Shown piece by piece: positions 42,509 to 51,785 of a stretch of DNA of 64,000 bases. The translations under genes and the position numbers were made by a program. Each line of letters opens with the position of its first letter. Position 1 is the stretch's first letter. The notes beneath the pieces were generated by a model that saw nothing but the letters and a program-made list of their open reading frames with translations, was not told where the DNA came from and made no database searches. The stretch is taken from assembly GCF_003605435.1 (NCBI RefSeq), contig NZ_QXQB01000002.1:186001-250000 (forward strand). The letters run 5' to 3'. The DNA comes from Paenibacillus pinisoli. GTDB lineage: Bacteria; Bacillota; Bacilli; Paenibacillales; Paenibacillaceae.

Positions 42509-45382
42509 TTAATCCTCCCCGAGTTTGAGCGCCTGATGGATGCGGAGTCTGGACAGCATGTAAGCCAATATGCCGATGCCGATTGTGAGCATAATGCCGA
42601 CCATCCAATAAATGCGCACCATATCGCTCGGATCGATCTGAACGAGGAACGGCGGCACGAGGCTGCTTGGATTAAATACGATCTGGAAGTTCGGCACATA
42701 CAGAAGGCTGGCCAAATTGCCGACGATAATGCCAAGCAAGACGGCAACGCCGGAGGTGAGCACTTGCTCGACAGCGAGCATCGCAATCAAGTTGCCTACT
42801 GATAATCCGATCGCTCTCAGAATGCCGTTCTGGAGCGTTCTTCCGCGAAGCGACAATACCCAGTACAGCAGGAACCCGATAAAGCTGACAAGCAAGGAAA
42901 TGACAAAGCCAAGCGTCAGAATGCCGTTCAGAGCAAGCAGGAACGGATCGTTTTTGGCAAGCACCAAATCTTCTCTCGTATTCGTAATTTTATTGACGGC
43001 CAGCTTGTTCTCCTCGATTCCCTTGTACAGGTCCGCTGTCGTAGCGTCAGGCTTCAGCTTAAGCCACACCTGGTATGGCTCCATTGCCAATTGCAGCTGA
43101 ATGCGGGAGAGATGGCCCACGATCAGCATCGGAGACCGGTTCGTTCCTACCTTAATAATGCCGGTTGCAGGCATCGGATTAAAGGTCGGGAAGTAGTCGA
43201 TGATGCCGAATACGCGGAATGGCTGCTGCGTTACGCCTTCCCAGCCGATCCATATGGTGTCGCCCGCCTTCACGTTTTTCTGGTCGGCTAGCGTTCTAGA
43301 AATAAGGACTGCATCGGTTTCAGAGGCCATCAAATTCAAGTAATCATTCAGCGGATAATCCATCAGCGAGTCCCGGAACCAGGTTGTCATGCCGAATTGA
43401 TCCGTCTCAATACCCATCAGCGTTACTTCTGCCGTATCCTTATTGAAGGTATAGAACGCTTTTTCCTTCGTAAATACTTTCGCTCCATGCTCTACGCCCG
43501 GCAAATTCAGAAACGGCTCAAATGGAGGCTCCAGATAATTGATGCGTTTCGGTACGGAGCTGGTATCCCCTCCACCGCCCGGACCGCCGCCAACCATTGG
43601 AGGCGGAGGAGCGTCATTGATCCAGTTGACGTTCAGCACCACATCGGCGCCGTTGCCGTATTGAATGCGGTCCTCGGAGTTAAGGTTGATTGTTCTCGCC
43701 GCCGATGCGCTGAATACGCCCGTCGCAATCGTCATGATGAGGAAGATCATGAGGAACTGGTATTGGCTGCTGGAGCGTCCGACTTGAATCAATGTGGCAT
43801 AGATCGAAGGCGGCCACCACTTCCTGCCGATCCAATAGACTAGTCTCAGCACCCATGGATACAATCTCAGGAGCAGCAAGCCCCCGCCCATAATGAATAA
43901 AGCCGGCACGATGAATTGCAGCGGATCAATATTCAAATCCGTTGAGCTAAGTCCAAGCGACTGCAAGTCTTCTAATCGCTTCTTGAAGGTATAGAGGCCA
44001 TAAATCGCCAGACCCAACGCGATAACATCCAGGAACAGCTTATGCCAGATCGGCGTCTTCACAAGCCTTGCCATCTGCTGCTTATGATCGACGATCGAGA
44101 CTCGCGTCGCGAGAATAATCGGAATCAGGATAATGATCAAGCAAGCACCTGCCGCAATAGCGCCATATAAGTAAGATTGCTCCGTAATACGGATCGGCAG
44201 GTTGACGCGCTGTACAAATTCCATGAAGCCGTTGGACGCGCCCAGTATTCTGGTCAGTCCGCCTCCCAGAAACGGGCCGATCAATAAAGCAATGCCGCAT
44301 AACAGAAGGCCTTCTACGAAGTAAGCTGCGATAACCTGCCATCTTGCAGCGCCCCGGCTTCGCAGGACGGCGATCTCGCTCTTCTGTCTGCTCGCGATCA
44401 AGTTGGATACCATGAACATATAGAAGGCAAGCATGATCAATACAGGGACGTTAAGCGCCCACATGAGCAAATTCAAATTCGCAGCCCTGTACAGGTAATA
44501 ATCGATTGTATCGTGCGCAACTGCGTCTACTTTCATTTGATAGAGCGAGACATTCCTCAGAAGCGCTTGACGCATCCCTTCATGCGTATCCAGATAGGCG
44601 CTCACATGCCTGAACTCCATCTTGGTATAATCCATTACGAGATACCAGCCGGCACTTGTAATCGGAAGGCTCTGATTACCCAGCAAGAGCTGTTTGCCCG
44701 TCTCGAACGGCAGGATAAGGCTGGTGCTCATATCACTCAAGTTGCCGTAGCGGAAATACGGATCATCGTCCTCCAGCTTCTCGAAGACGCCGACCGGCTT
44801 GAATTTCAGCGGGGCTGGCATCTTGTCGCTATGGATGAGAAACACCGTATCCAGCACCGTCTTGAACTGAACGAGCGCGCGCTCAGTTACCAGCACCTCA
44901 TATACGCCGTCAACAGGGGCCGGCGAAGGCATCCTGCCGTCCTTCAGCTTAATATGCTTCTCCAGGCCGCTGAACGACTTGATCGTGACTGCCTGGGAAT
45001 TCCGATCGGTAATCTCTTCGGGATCATCCGCCCGCATCATCCTGAGCGAGGTCGACGACATGTCATTCACCAATTCCTGAATAGGAAGCTGAAAGCTCGG
45101 CGCCGCTTCCGTCTTGATGAACGTATCATAGCGCTCGAACATCCCGTTGAAGCGCTCCGGCTTGTCTGTGAAGCTCATGGTCGAATAGATGGCGCCCGGA
45201 TATTGGCCCGACACCTCCTGCCAGCGCTCCAAATCCTTCTTGAGCATGCGGGACAATATGCCCTCCGAATAGATCGGCATGCTGCTGACAAGCGCCACGG
45301 ACATGAGTATGCCGATGAGCAAGCTGAAAACAAGCCATTTGTTCTGCACCATCTTGCGAATAATCATAACAAACAAAGCCAT
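42509..45382 (-). CDS. FtsX-like ABC transporter permease, large
   Basis: 957-residue membrane protein with an N-terminal helix (about 15-33), an outside domain of about 250 residues, a helix bundle (about 300-440), further helices (460-590), a second outside domain that begins with a Pro/Gly linker (APPPPMVGGGPGGGGD, about 600), and a C-terminal FtsX domain with three or four helices (about 815-945; LRGRTLQNGILRAIGLSVGN is typical). The duplicated layout means one chain may act as two permeases. Shares the operon with two different ATPases and an adaptor; likely exports a hydrophobic compound or peptide, or senses envelope stress. Confidence 0.83.
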   Translation of the reverse strand: MALFVMIIRKMVQNKWLVFSLLIGILMSVALVSSMPIYSEGILSRMLKKDLERWQEVSGQYPGAIYSTMSFTDKPERFNGMFERYDTFIKTEAAPSFQLPIQELVNDMSSTSLRMMRADDPEEITDRNSQAVTIKSFSGLEKHIKLKDGRMPSPAPVDGVYEVLVTERALVQFKTVLDTVFLIHSDKMPAPLKFKPVGVFEKLEDDDPYFRYGNLSDMSTSLILPFETGKQLLLGNQSLPITSAGWYLVMDYTKMEFRHVSAYLDTHEGMRQALLRNVSLYQMKVDAVAHDTIDYYLYRAANLNLLMWALNVPVLIMLAFYMFMVSNLIASRQKSEIAVLRSRGAARWQVIAAYFVEGLLLCGIALLIGPFLGGGLTRILGASNGFMEFVQRVNLPIRITEQSYLYGAIAAGACLIIILIPIILATRVSIVDHKQQMARLVKTPIWHKLFLDVIALGLAIYGLYTFKKRLEDLQSLGLSSTDLNIDPLQFIVPALFIMGGGLLLLRLYPWVLRLVYWIGRKWWPPSIYATLIQVGRSSSQYQFLMIFLIMTIATGVFSASAARTINLNSEDRIQYGNGADVVLNVNWINDAPPPPMVGGGPGGGGDTSSVPKRINYLEPPFEPFLNLPGVEHGAKVFTKEKAFYTFNKDTAEVTLMGIETDQFGMTTWFRDSLMDYPLNDYLNLMASETDAVLISRTLADQKNVKAGDTIWIGWEGVTQQPFRVFGIIDYFPTFNPMPATGIIKVGTNRSPMLIVGHLSRIQLQLAMEPYQVWLKLKPDATTADLYKGIEENKLAVNKITNTREDLVLAKNDPFLLALNGILTLGFVISLLVSFIGFLLYWVLSLRGRTLQNGILRAIGLSVGNLIAMLAVEQVLTSGVAVLLGIIVGNLASLLYVPNFQIVFNPSSLVPPFLVQIDPSDMVRIYWMVGIMLTIGIGILAYMLSRLRIHQALKLGED

Positions 45383-45470
45383 GCAACTAACCTCCCAAGT
45401 CCAACGGCATTACAACAAACAGCTGAACGAATTCCGTCGTCCCGCACGAGTCACGGTCATTTCCGATCTA

Positions 45471-46490
45471 TTACTGGAGCACGATCAACTGGCCTTCCTC
45501 AAGACCCTTCGTAATTTCCACTTCGGTAGAACCGATAATTCCTTGCTCGACATCGACTTCCCGAATTTTGTCTCCCTCTTCCAAAATGCGGACGAAGGTG
45601 CGGCCCAAGTAGTTCCGCAGGCCGCTGCGAGGGATAAGCAGTACGCTTTCCTTCTCTTGGAGCCGAATCGTGACATCCGCTTTCGTACCGATGGTAGCCG
45701 ACTCCGGAAGCGACTCCGTCTCAACATAGACATGAGAGGCATAACGCGAGCGGAGGATTTCATCATCCGTCTGCGGCGCGCTGCTCGGCGTCTGCGTCAC
45801 TTTGCCCTCTACAATCTCTGTTCCGAATTTCAGGGAAGCGTTGAAGCCTACCGTAACCTTCATCGCATCGGAGGATGTGTCAATCTGGAACGATATGCGG
45901 AGCTTGTTAGGATCGGAAATCATGACGATCGTCTCATACGGCTTGACGACATCGCCTTCCACGAGCGGCGCGACAAACGTCACCCGTCCGTCCATCGTGG
46001 CAACAAGCTGCTTGTTGCTGTATGAATCCTGCAAGCGGGTATATTTGATCTGGTCAATCTCGTATTGCAGCTGCGCGATGCGCAGTCCCTCCTCGTCATC
46101 CGCAATCCTGGCTTCACGGAGCTTCTTGCGGGATATAAGCATATTCATCTCCAGCGTGCGCAATTGCACGTCCATATCGCCCACGTCCAGCTGGACAAGC
46201 GGATCGCCTTTCTTCACATCGTCTCCTGCGCGGACGAATACTTCCTTCACGCGCCCGCCTTCTGCTGTAAATTCAACAGCATCGGAGAAATAGGATTCCA
46301 GCGTGCCGTTGCCCTTCACCTCCTGAGCAATGGCTCCTTTCACAACTGGAGTAGTACGATAGTTCTCCTGCGGCGGCTTGACGAGCGGCGGCTTAAGCGG
46401 CTCCTCTTCAGCAGGAAGCAGCGAACAGCCGGATAAAGCGACAACCACTATAAGTGCCAGGAATGCTTTGGATTTAAGTCGGAACCACAA
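45471..46490 (-). CDS. Lipoprotein membrane-fusion/adaptor protein (HlyD/MacA-like)
   Basis: Outside-facing adaptor of the efflux system. N-terminal lipobox ALSGC places it on the membrane; GGRVKEVFVRAGDDVKKGDP is the first lipoyl half-motif, followed by a short alpha-hairpin (about 110-155), the second half-motif ATMDGRVTFVAPLVEGDVV, and beta-barrel domains to the C-terminus (ESVLLIPRSGL). The frame is open to 46526; the start is placed at TTG 46490, because GGAGG (46500-46504) is 9 bases upstream and gives a clean lipoprotein signal. It overlaps the upstream ATPase gene by 17 bases, indicating translational coupling. Confidence 0.82.
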   Translation of the reverse strand: MWFRLKSKAFLALIVVVALSGCSLLPAEEEPLKPPLVKPPQENYRTTPVVKGAIAQEVKGNGTLESYFSDAVEFTAEGGRVKEVFVRAGDDVKKGDPLVQLDVGDMDVQLRTLEMNMLISRKKLREARIADDEEGLRIAQLQYEIDQIKYTRLQDSYSNKQLVATMDGRVTFVAPLVEGDVVKPYETIVMISDPNKLRISFQIDTSSDAMKVTVGFNASLKFGTEIVEGKVTQTPSSAPQTDDEILRSRYASHVYVETESLPESATIGTKADVTIRLQEKESVLLIPRSGLRNYLGRTFVRILEEGDKIREVDVEQGIIGSTEVEITKGLEEGQLIVLQ

Positions 46491-47166
46491 TTTGTCCATC
46501 CTCCAATTCATACACATGATCAACAATCTCCATAATAGCCGGATCGTGGGTGGTCATAATGATGGTCATTCCTGCTGTCTCCACCAAATTGCGGAATACT
46601 TTCATAATTTGCAGCCCCGTCCTGCTGTCCAGCTCGGCCGTCGGCTCATCGGCCAGAAGCAGGCTTGGCTTGTGCGCAATAGCTCTGGCAATCGCCGTTC
46701 TCTGCTGCTCGCCCCCCGACATCTCGAACGGGCGATGATGCATCCGCGGTGTGAGGCCGACATGGTCCAGCGCCGCGATGGCTGCCGCCTTCCGGTCAGA
46801 CGCAGGATAACCGGAAACCCGCAGTACAAACTCTACATTCTCGTAAGCTGACATTAGCGGAATCAAGGCGAAGGATTGAAAGATAAGTCCCATTCTAGTT
46901 CGTCTAATATGGTCGCGTTCCCGATTTGATAGAGAAGAAAGCTCCTTCCCCTCGAACAATATGGAGCCGTCGCTCGGACGGTCCAGCGCGCTAAGCAGGT
47001 TGATCAGCGTTGTCTTGCCTGAACCCGATCTGCCTTTGAAAGCGATAAGGCTCTGCGAAGGAATCTGCAGGTTGACCCCCTTCAGGACGTGCACAGCTCC
47101 TGAGCCTCTGCCGAATGTCCGTTTGATACCGCTTGCTGCAATGATGTCCGATGATGCTGGCTCCAT
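46474..47166 (-). CDS. ABC transporter ATP-binding protein (MacB/LolD type)
   Basis: First gene of the operon. Walker A GRSGSGKTT (45-53), signature MSGGEQQR (about 149-156), Walker [13 protein letters not shown], His switch in MTTHDPA. 230 residues, the plain MacB-type ATPase length, in contrast to the second ATPase of the same operon at 41633-42505. Why a single permease gene should need two different ATPases is unclear; each may serve one half of the duplicated permease. GGAGG 8 bases before ATG. Confidence 0.88.
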   Translation of the reverse strand: MEPASSDIIAASGIKRTFGRGSGAVHVLKGVNLQIPSQSLIAFKGRSGSGKTTLINLLSALDRPSDGSILFEGKELSSLSNRERDHIRRTRMGLIFQSFALIPLMSAYENVEFVLRVSGYPASDRKAAAIAALDHVGLTPRMHHRPFEMSGGEQQRTAIARAIAHKPSLLLADEPTAELDSRTGLQIMKVFRNLVETAGMTIIMTTHDPAIMEIVDHVYELEDGQIVVPT

Positions 47167-47200
47167 CGCTTCGCCTCCATCTCTCGTTAAAAACGTTTAC

Positions 47201-47206
47201 ATTATA
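47201..47206 (-). promoter_or_regulatory. Probable -10 element of the four-gene efflux operon
   Basis: Consensus TATAAT on minus, 35 bases before the start at 47166; no recognisable -35. The rest of 47207-47494 is AT-rich and shows no gene. Confidence 0.4.
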
Positions 47207-47494
47207 CTTTTCTTACCATTCTACCTTTCCATACTTGGCAGTACAAGTGATTTTATAGCAACTTATTAGCATAAATACACTAACAGGAAAACCTCCATAA
47301 GTATAAAAAATCGTCCATAATTATCAATTTTCGATGTGATTTCATAACTCGCCGATTACTGGTTGCCGATTTGTTTGCCATACGGACGATATAGCTTTGT
47401 ATATGCCCAGCTTCATGAACTAATCAGATTGCTTTCGTTATTGTCAGGAATCTAACAGGCTAACTTTTTCATTACTATGAAACTGTCTTCGCAT

Positions 47495-47546
47495 AAAAAA
47501 GAGACTCGCAGCCATGCATAGTTACTATGCATGGCTGAAAGCCTCT
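47495..47546 (-). terminator. Intrinsic terminator of PadR-ABC operon
   Basis: On minus: GAGgCTttCAGCCATGCATAG, loop TAA, CTATGCATGGCTG..CTC then TTTTTT. 17 bases past the stop at 47563. Confidence 0.9.
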
Positions 47547-47562
47547 GTTACCTTTATTATGG

Positions 47563-49395
47563 TTACGCGTGCGCTACCGGAAACTGCATGTCGTACAGCT
47601 CACTGTACCTGCCGCCCTTCGCCAGCAAGGAGACATGAGTGCCGTGCTCCTCGATCCGTCCGTTCTCCAGCACGTAGATGGCATCGGCCTGCTGAATCGT
47701 AGACAGGCGATGGGCAATGACGAGACAGGTGCGTTCCTTGAGCAGCTCCGCCAGCGCGGTCTGGATCATTTGCTCCGACTCGGTATCCAGGGAGGCGGTC
47801 GCTTCATCCAAAATAATCATTTTCGGATTTTTGAGAAGTGCCCGCGCGATGGACAGCCTCTGCTTCTGGCCGCCGGACAGCTTGACGCCGCGCTCGCCGA
47901 TCCCCGTATCATATCCATCCTTAAAGCTCTCGATGAACTCCGCGGCATGGGCCGCCTTCGCCGCAGCCACCACTTCCTCATCCGTCGCATTCTGGTTGCC
48001 GTAGCGGATGTTTTCTCCAATCGTGCCGTTGAACAGCACGATGTCCTGCGTCACAATCCCGATCTGCTCCCTCAAGGAATCCAGCGTCACATCCCGCACA
48101 TCAAATCCGTCAACGGTAATGCTTCCTTCGCCCACCTCGTAGAATCTCGTGATCAGATGGGCAATTGTCGTTTTGCCTGATCCGGATGAGCCGACCAGCG
48201 CCGTGACCTGGCCCGGCTTCAGCTCCAGATTAAAGCCGCTCAGAACCTCGTCCCCGCGTCCCCCCGAATAGGAGAAGGTCACATCATGAAATTGGATATG
48301 GCCTTCCATGGGCGGGAGCTGTGCCGCATCCGGCTTATCGGTAATCTCCGGCTGCGTATTCATTACTTCAACAATACGCTCATATGCGGCAGCCGCTTGC
48401 TGAATGGAGTTGAGGATGCGGCTGAAATGCCGGATCGGATTCTGCAGCAGCCGCAAGTACGCGATAAAAGCGACAATTGTTCCGACAGTCATGGAGCCTT
48501 TCATCGCCAGCCATGCGCCGAATACGAGCACGATTGCGAGGCCGACAAAATTAATAAAATCGATAATTGGCTCGTAAGCCGCACGCAGGCGGGTTACCTG
48601 CACATTCGCATCCATATTGCGCTGAGTCCGCTCGGAGAAGCGCTCCGACTCGTAATCTTCCGCTGTAAACGATTTGATCATGCGAATGCCCGTCAGCGTG
48701 TTTTGCAGATGGTCGCTCACATCCGCGAGCGATTCCTGAACCTTGCGGAACGAAGTGCGGATGCGCTTGCCGAATACGCGGGTCGTCATAATCATGAACG
48801 GGAACGTCGCCAGCAGCATTACAGTAAGTTTCCAATCGATAAACATCATATAAATAGCAATTGCCGTAAACGTAAACACATCGGTGAAAAGCTGCATCAT
48901 GCTTGACGAAATGAGCTGCTGCAGCACGCTGACATCATTCGTTACCCTCGACATCAAATCGCCGGTACGATTGCGGTCATAATAGGCGATATCGAGCTTT
49001 TGGAGGTGACGGTACAAATCGTTGCGCAGGCGGTACAGCACCTTTTGGCCGATTGCCGCCATAACGGATGTGCTTAGGTATCGCAGGAAGCCGAGCGAAA
49101 TGGCAGCAAGGATGATGCCCGCGCCGATATAGAATAACTGGCTGAACAGCTTCTGATCAATAACGGTATCAATCGTATATTTGGTCAGCTGAGGCACTAC
49201 AAACTCAAGCAGCGATATGAGAATAATGCATGCCAGCGCAGTGGCGAGCGCTTTCCACTCCGTCCGCGCATGCTCGAATATCCGCAAGAACATCGCATAG
49301 ATGCTCGCCGGCTTGACCTTCTCCCCTGTGCCGAACTTGCGGGCCGCCATGCCTCTGCCCTGGGGCTGATAACCTCTCTCTCCCATCATGCTCAC
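47563..49395 (-). CDS. ABC exporter half-transporter (MsbA/multidrug type)
   Basis: Six TM helices (about 45-330) and C-terminal NBD: Walker A GSSGSGKTT, signature LSGGQKQR, Walker B MIILDEATASLD, H-loop LVIAHRLST, all canonical, so a homodimer is expected. The first 30 residues are hydrophilic (GERGYQPQGRGMAARKFGTG). The ATG overlaps the stop of the PadR-type regulator gene by 4 bases, so the exporter is translated from the regulator's message and probably controlled by it. An inducer/substrate drug is likely but unknown. Confidence 0.9.
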   Translation of the reverse strand: MSMMGERGYQPQGRGMAARKFGTGEKVKPASIYAMFLRIFEHARTEWKALATALACIILISLLEFVVPQLTKYTIDTVIDQKLFSQLFYIGAGIILAAISLGFLRYLSTSVMAAIGQKVLYRLRNDLYRHLQKLDIAYYDRNRTGDLMSRVTNDVSVLQQLISSSMMQLFTDVFTFTAIAIYMMFIDWKLTVMLLATFPFMIMTTRVFGKRIRTSFRKVQESLADVSDHLQNTLTGIRMIKSFTAEDYESERFSERTQRNMDANVQVTRLRAAYEPIIDFINFVGLAIVLVFGAWLAMKGSMTVGTIVAFIAYLRLLQNPIRHFSRILNSIQQAAAAYERIVEVMNTQPEITDKPDAAQLPPMEGHIQFHDVTFSYSGGRGDEVLSGFNLELKPGQVTALVGSSGSGKTTIAHLITRFYEVGEGSITVDGFDVRDVTLDSLREQIGIVTQDIVLFNGTIGENIRYGNQNATDEEVVAAAKAAHAAEFIESFKDGYDTGIGERGVKLSGGQKQRLSIARALLKNPKMIILDEATASLDTESEQMIQTALAELLKERTCLVIAHRLSTIQQADAIYVLENGRIEEHGTHVSLLAKGGRYSELYDMQFPVAHA

Positions 49396-50111
49396 TTGCC
49401 CTCCGTCAATTTATGCAAATCTTCCCTTAACTCGCTCAAAATAACGCGCAGACGCTCAGCCTTTACTTTATCCCCCATCGCCGCTCGCTCCGCCGCCTTC
49501 AGCTGATGGAACAGCTCCTTCCCTGCGGGAGTAAGCCTGCGGTTGCGGCCCCGTCCGCGCTCCTCATCATGCTCTCCGCGCCGGTATGCCGAATTCTCGT
49601 AGCCGCGTTCCCCGTCCACGGCTCCATGTCTGCCGTACGCGGCATGGCCGTGATGCCTGCCTCGCGGATGGCGCATGTCCTCGCCACGCATGAAGCGGCC
49701 CCCTCCGCGCATGTAGCGGCCTCCCCTTCGTCCACCATGTAGGGTTGACTCGTCGTCGGCCATTTCTTCCATCCGCGCTTCCCTCTCCTGATGGAGGAAT
49801 GTCCTTCCGTCATCTGTAATTTCAAATATCTTTTTTCCCGCTTCCTTCTTGGCGGTGACGAGGCCTTGATCGCTCAGCAGTTGAAGCGTCGGATAGATAG
49901 TGCCTGCAGATGGCTTATAGGTGCCCGCCGATTGCTCCTCCAAGTGCTTAATCATTTGATAGCCATGCATGGGCTCTATCGTCAACAGTTCCAGCACTGC
50001 GAATTTTACGCCGCCTCTTGAAAAAAATCTTCTGCCAGATGAGCTCCATTCTCTGCCATCCTCATGGTGCACAAACAGCTGCTCATTCTCGTCCCAACTA
50101 ATATCTGTCAC
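49392..50111 (-). CDS. PadR-family repressor with His/Arg/Gly-rich insert
   Basis: Winged-helix regulator. After about 40 N-terminal residues (TDISWDENEQLFVHHEDGRE), VKFAVLELLTIEPMHGYQMI (about 37-56) opens the PadR DNA-binding domain, which runs through GTIYPTLQLLSDQGLVTAKK to about 115. Next comes an unusual 80-residue hydrophilic insert with GGRRGGRYMRGGGRFMRG and HPRGRHHGHAAYGRHG, then a C-terminal helix for dimerisation (LTPAGKELFHQLKAAERAA). Start set at GTG 50111 with AAAGG 9 bases upstream; the frame is open to 50207 but that would place the promoter inside the gene. Likely autoregulated by the palindromes at 50127-50170. Confidence 0.82.
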   Translation of the reverse strand: MTDISWDENEQLFVHHEDGREWSSSGRRFFSRGGVKFAVLELLTIEPMHGYQMIKHLEEQSAGTYKPSAGTIYPTLQLLSDQGLVTAKKEAGKKIFEITDDGRTFLHQEREARMEEMADDESTLHGGRRGGRYMRGGGRFMRGEDMRHPRGRHHGHAAYGRHGAVDGERGYENSAYRRGEHDEERGRGRNRRLTPAGKELFHQLKAAERAAMGDKVKAERLRVILSELREDLHKLTEGK

Positions 50112-50126
50112 TTGCATCATCCTTTT

Positions 50127-50170
50127 CGATATATCGTATTGGTTTAACGATATTCTATACGATATATCGT
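50127..50170 (-). promoter_or_regulatory. Palindromic operators of the PadR-ABC operon
   Basis: ACGATATATCGT (50159-50170) lies between -35 and -10; CGATATATCG (50127-50136) lies just after the expected start site, centres 33 bp apart (about three turns); a half-site ACGATAT is at 50147-50153. This is a typical layout for repressor binding. Confidence 0.7.
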
Positions 50171-50180
50171 TAACTTGCAA
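50152..50180 (-). promoter_or_regulatory. SigA promoter of PadR-ABC operon
   Basis: On minus TTGCAA (50175-50180), exact 17-base spacer, TAGAAT (50152-50157). Confidence 0.7.
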
Positions 50181-50233
50181 TAGAACAGCTAAATGGCAAG
50201 CTTGCATCGCGAGCTGACTGCGCGATTGAACGG

Positions 50234-50269
50234 AAAACAGCGCGTATCATTAATGATACGCGCTGTTTT
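50234..50269. terminator. Perfect bidirectional hairpin terminator
   Basis: 18-base perfect arms AAAACAGCGCGTATCATT / complement, no loop to speak of, ending TTTT both ways. It separates repeat array 3 from the PadR promoter and would stop AEC-gene transcripts. Confidence 0.85.
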
Positions 50270-50317
50270 GGTTCGATTATGAGGGAGCGGCTGATGCGAG
50301 GCAGAGAAGTGAACTCT

Positions 50318-50700
50318 CTAAGCCGAGTTTCTCGGCTTGGAGCTTCTTCGCAGCGCCTGCGGGGCTTTCTAGGCCGAGTTTCTCGGCTAAGAGCTTCTTC
50401 GCAGCGCCTGCGGGGCTTTCTAGGCCGAGTTTCTCGGCTAAGAGCTTCTTCGCCGCGCCTGCGGGGCTCTCTAGGCCGAGTTTCTCGGCTTGGAGCTTCT
50501 TCGCCGCGCCTACGGGGCTCTCTAGGCCGAGTTTCTCGGCTAAGAGCTTCTTCGCCGCGCTCGCGGGGCTCTCTCAGCCGTGTTTCTCGGCTTGGAGCTT
50601 CTTCGCAGCGCTTGCGCACCTCTATAAGCCGAGTTTTTCGGATTAGAGCTTCTTCGCCGCGCTCGCGGGGCTCTCTAAGCCGAGTTTCTCGGCTTAGAAC
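50318..50700. repeat. 51-bp tandem repeat array 3 (8 units, palindromic core)
   Basis: GGCCGAGTTTCTCGGC-type cores recur with the CC at 50323, 50374, 50425, 50476, 50527, 50578, 50629 and 50680: exact 51-bp spacing throughout. The core (GCCGAG TTT CTCGGC) is the reverse complement of that of array 1. The tail reads TTCTTCGCCGCGCCTGCGGGG. The last core runs to within a base or two of the stop codon of the AEC gene at 50701. Confidence 0.95.
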
Positions 50701-51633
50701 CTACACCTCAATCCGCAGGAAGAAGATAACTGCCGTGACGGTGAAGATACTGATCAGCGTGGAGACGAATACGGTTTGCGAGGCAAACTCTTTCTCGTTG
50801 TCGAACTCCACAGCGAGCAATACGCTGCTGAGCGAGGTCGGTACCGCAGAGGATACGATCAAAGCGGCGGCGGTCAGCTTGTCCAGACCCATGAGCCATA
50901 CGATCAGCCATGCTAGCGCCGGTCCGGCGATGAGCCTAAGGAAGCCGGATAAGCCGACATCGATCAGATGCGGACGGCTAATGCGCCACTGCATGCTGCC
51001 GAGCTGGACGCCAAGCGTGATAAGCGCCGTCCCGATGAATGCATCGGACAAGTACCCGATCGGCGTCGCAATCGGCTGCGGGATAGGCACTTCGAAGCCG
51101 CGCAGCAGAAAAGCAAGCGGAATCACATAAATGATCGGCATAGACAGGATCGTCTTCCATACTTGCCGCATATCCGTCTTATGGGCGTTAACGCTGTAGA
51201 CGCCGTATGTATTGGGCACGAGCGCCTGCGTCATCATGATCAGCACCTGGATCGCCAGCGTCTCCTTGCTGCCCGCGAATGCCAGCTGGTTCAGCGGCAC
51301 GCCATAATTGGCGCTATTGTAGAACAACACGCTGTTGCGCATTGCACTCTTCATGCTAGGCTCATACCCTCTTGCCCGAACGACCGATTCTACCAGAATA
51401 TATTGGCCCGCCATAAAAATAACGAAAAAAAGCATAACCTGGCCAATCACACTAACCGAAATAGCCGTCCGATAGATAAGATCAAACATTATAGCGGGTG
51501 AAAACAAATAGAAATTAAGCTTCGACAGCGTCTTAATATCCAACGAAAACGATCGCTGCAGCACAACGCCTAACGCGACCATAATTCCCATTGGTAATAC
51601 ATTTGTCACTAAGATGTGAAAAAAAATGCTCAT
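50701..51633 (-). CDS. AEC-family (auxin efflux carrier-like) transporter
   Basis: Ten-helix membrane transporter of the AEC/BART group; bacterial members carry malate, malonate or similar organic acids. The N-terminal half has VLPMGIMVALGVVLQR and KLNFYLFSPAIMFDLIYR; VLFYNSANYGVPLNQLAFAG is the conserved mid-membrane NxxNxG region (NSANYGVP); SSAVPTSLSSVLLAVEF is the second-half counterpart. AGGA 7 bases before ATG. Its stop codon touches repeat array 3. Substrate unknown. Confidence 0.87.
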   Translation of the reverse strand: MSIFFHILVTNVLPMGIMVALGVVLQRSFSLDIKTLSKLNFYLFSPAIMFDLIYRTAISVSVIGQVMLFFVIFMAGQYILVESVVRARGYEPSMKSAMRNSVLFYNSANYGVPLNQLAFAGSKETLAIQVLIMMTQALVPNTYGVYSVNAHKTDMRQVWKTILSMPIIYVIPLAFLLRGFEVPIPQPIATPIGYLSDAFIGTALITLGVQLGSMQWRISRPHLIDVGLSGFLRLIAGPALAWLIVWLMGLDKLTAAALIVSSAVPTSLSSVLLAVEFDNEKEFASQTVFVSTLISIFTVTAVIFFLRIEV

Positions 51634-51785
51634 GGCCGCATCCTGCTACTTTCCGATGAAGTTGCGCATTTACACGCTGGTTCTTATTCTACCCCCCGCC
51701 AGACCTCGCGTAAAGAAGCAGCAGTCTCCAAAGCCGAACATTTCTCTCAATCTATAAAACTCATGAACTAACTGCATCAACCCTA

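Noticed and set aside
50318-50700. Possible CRISPR array
   Set aside because: The whole 51-bp unit repeats, including the part between palindromes; there are no unique spacers and no cas genes.
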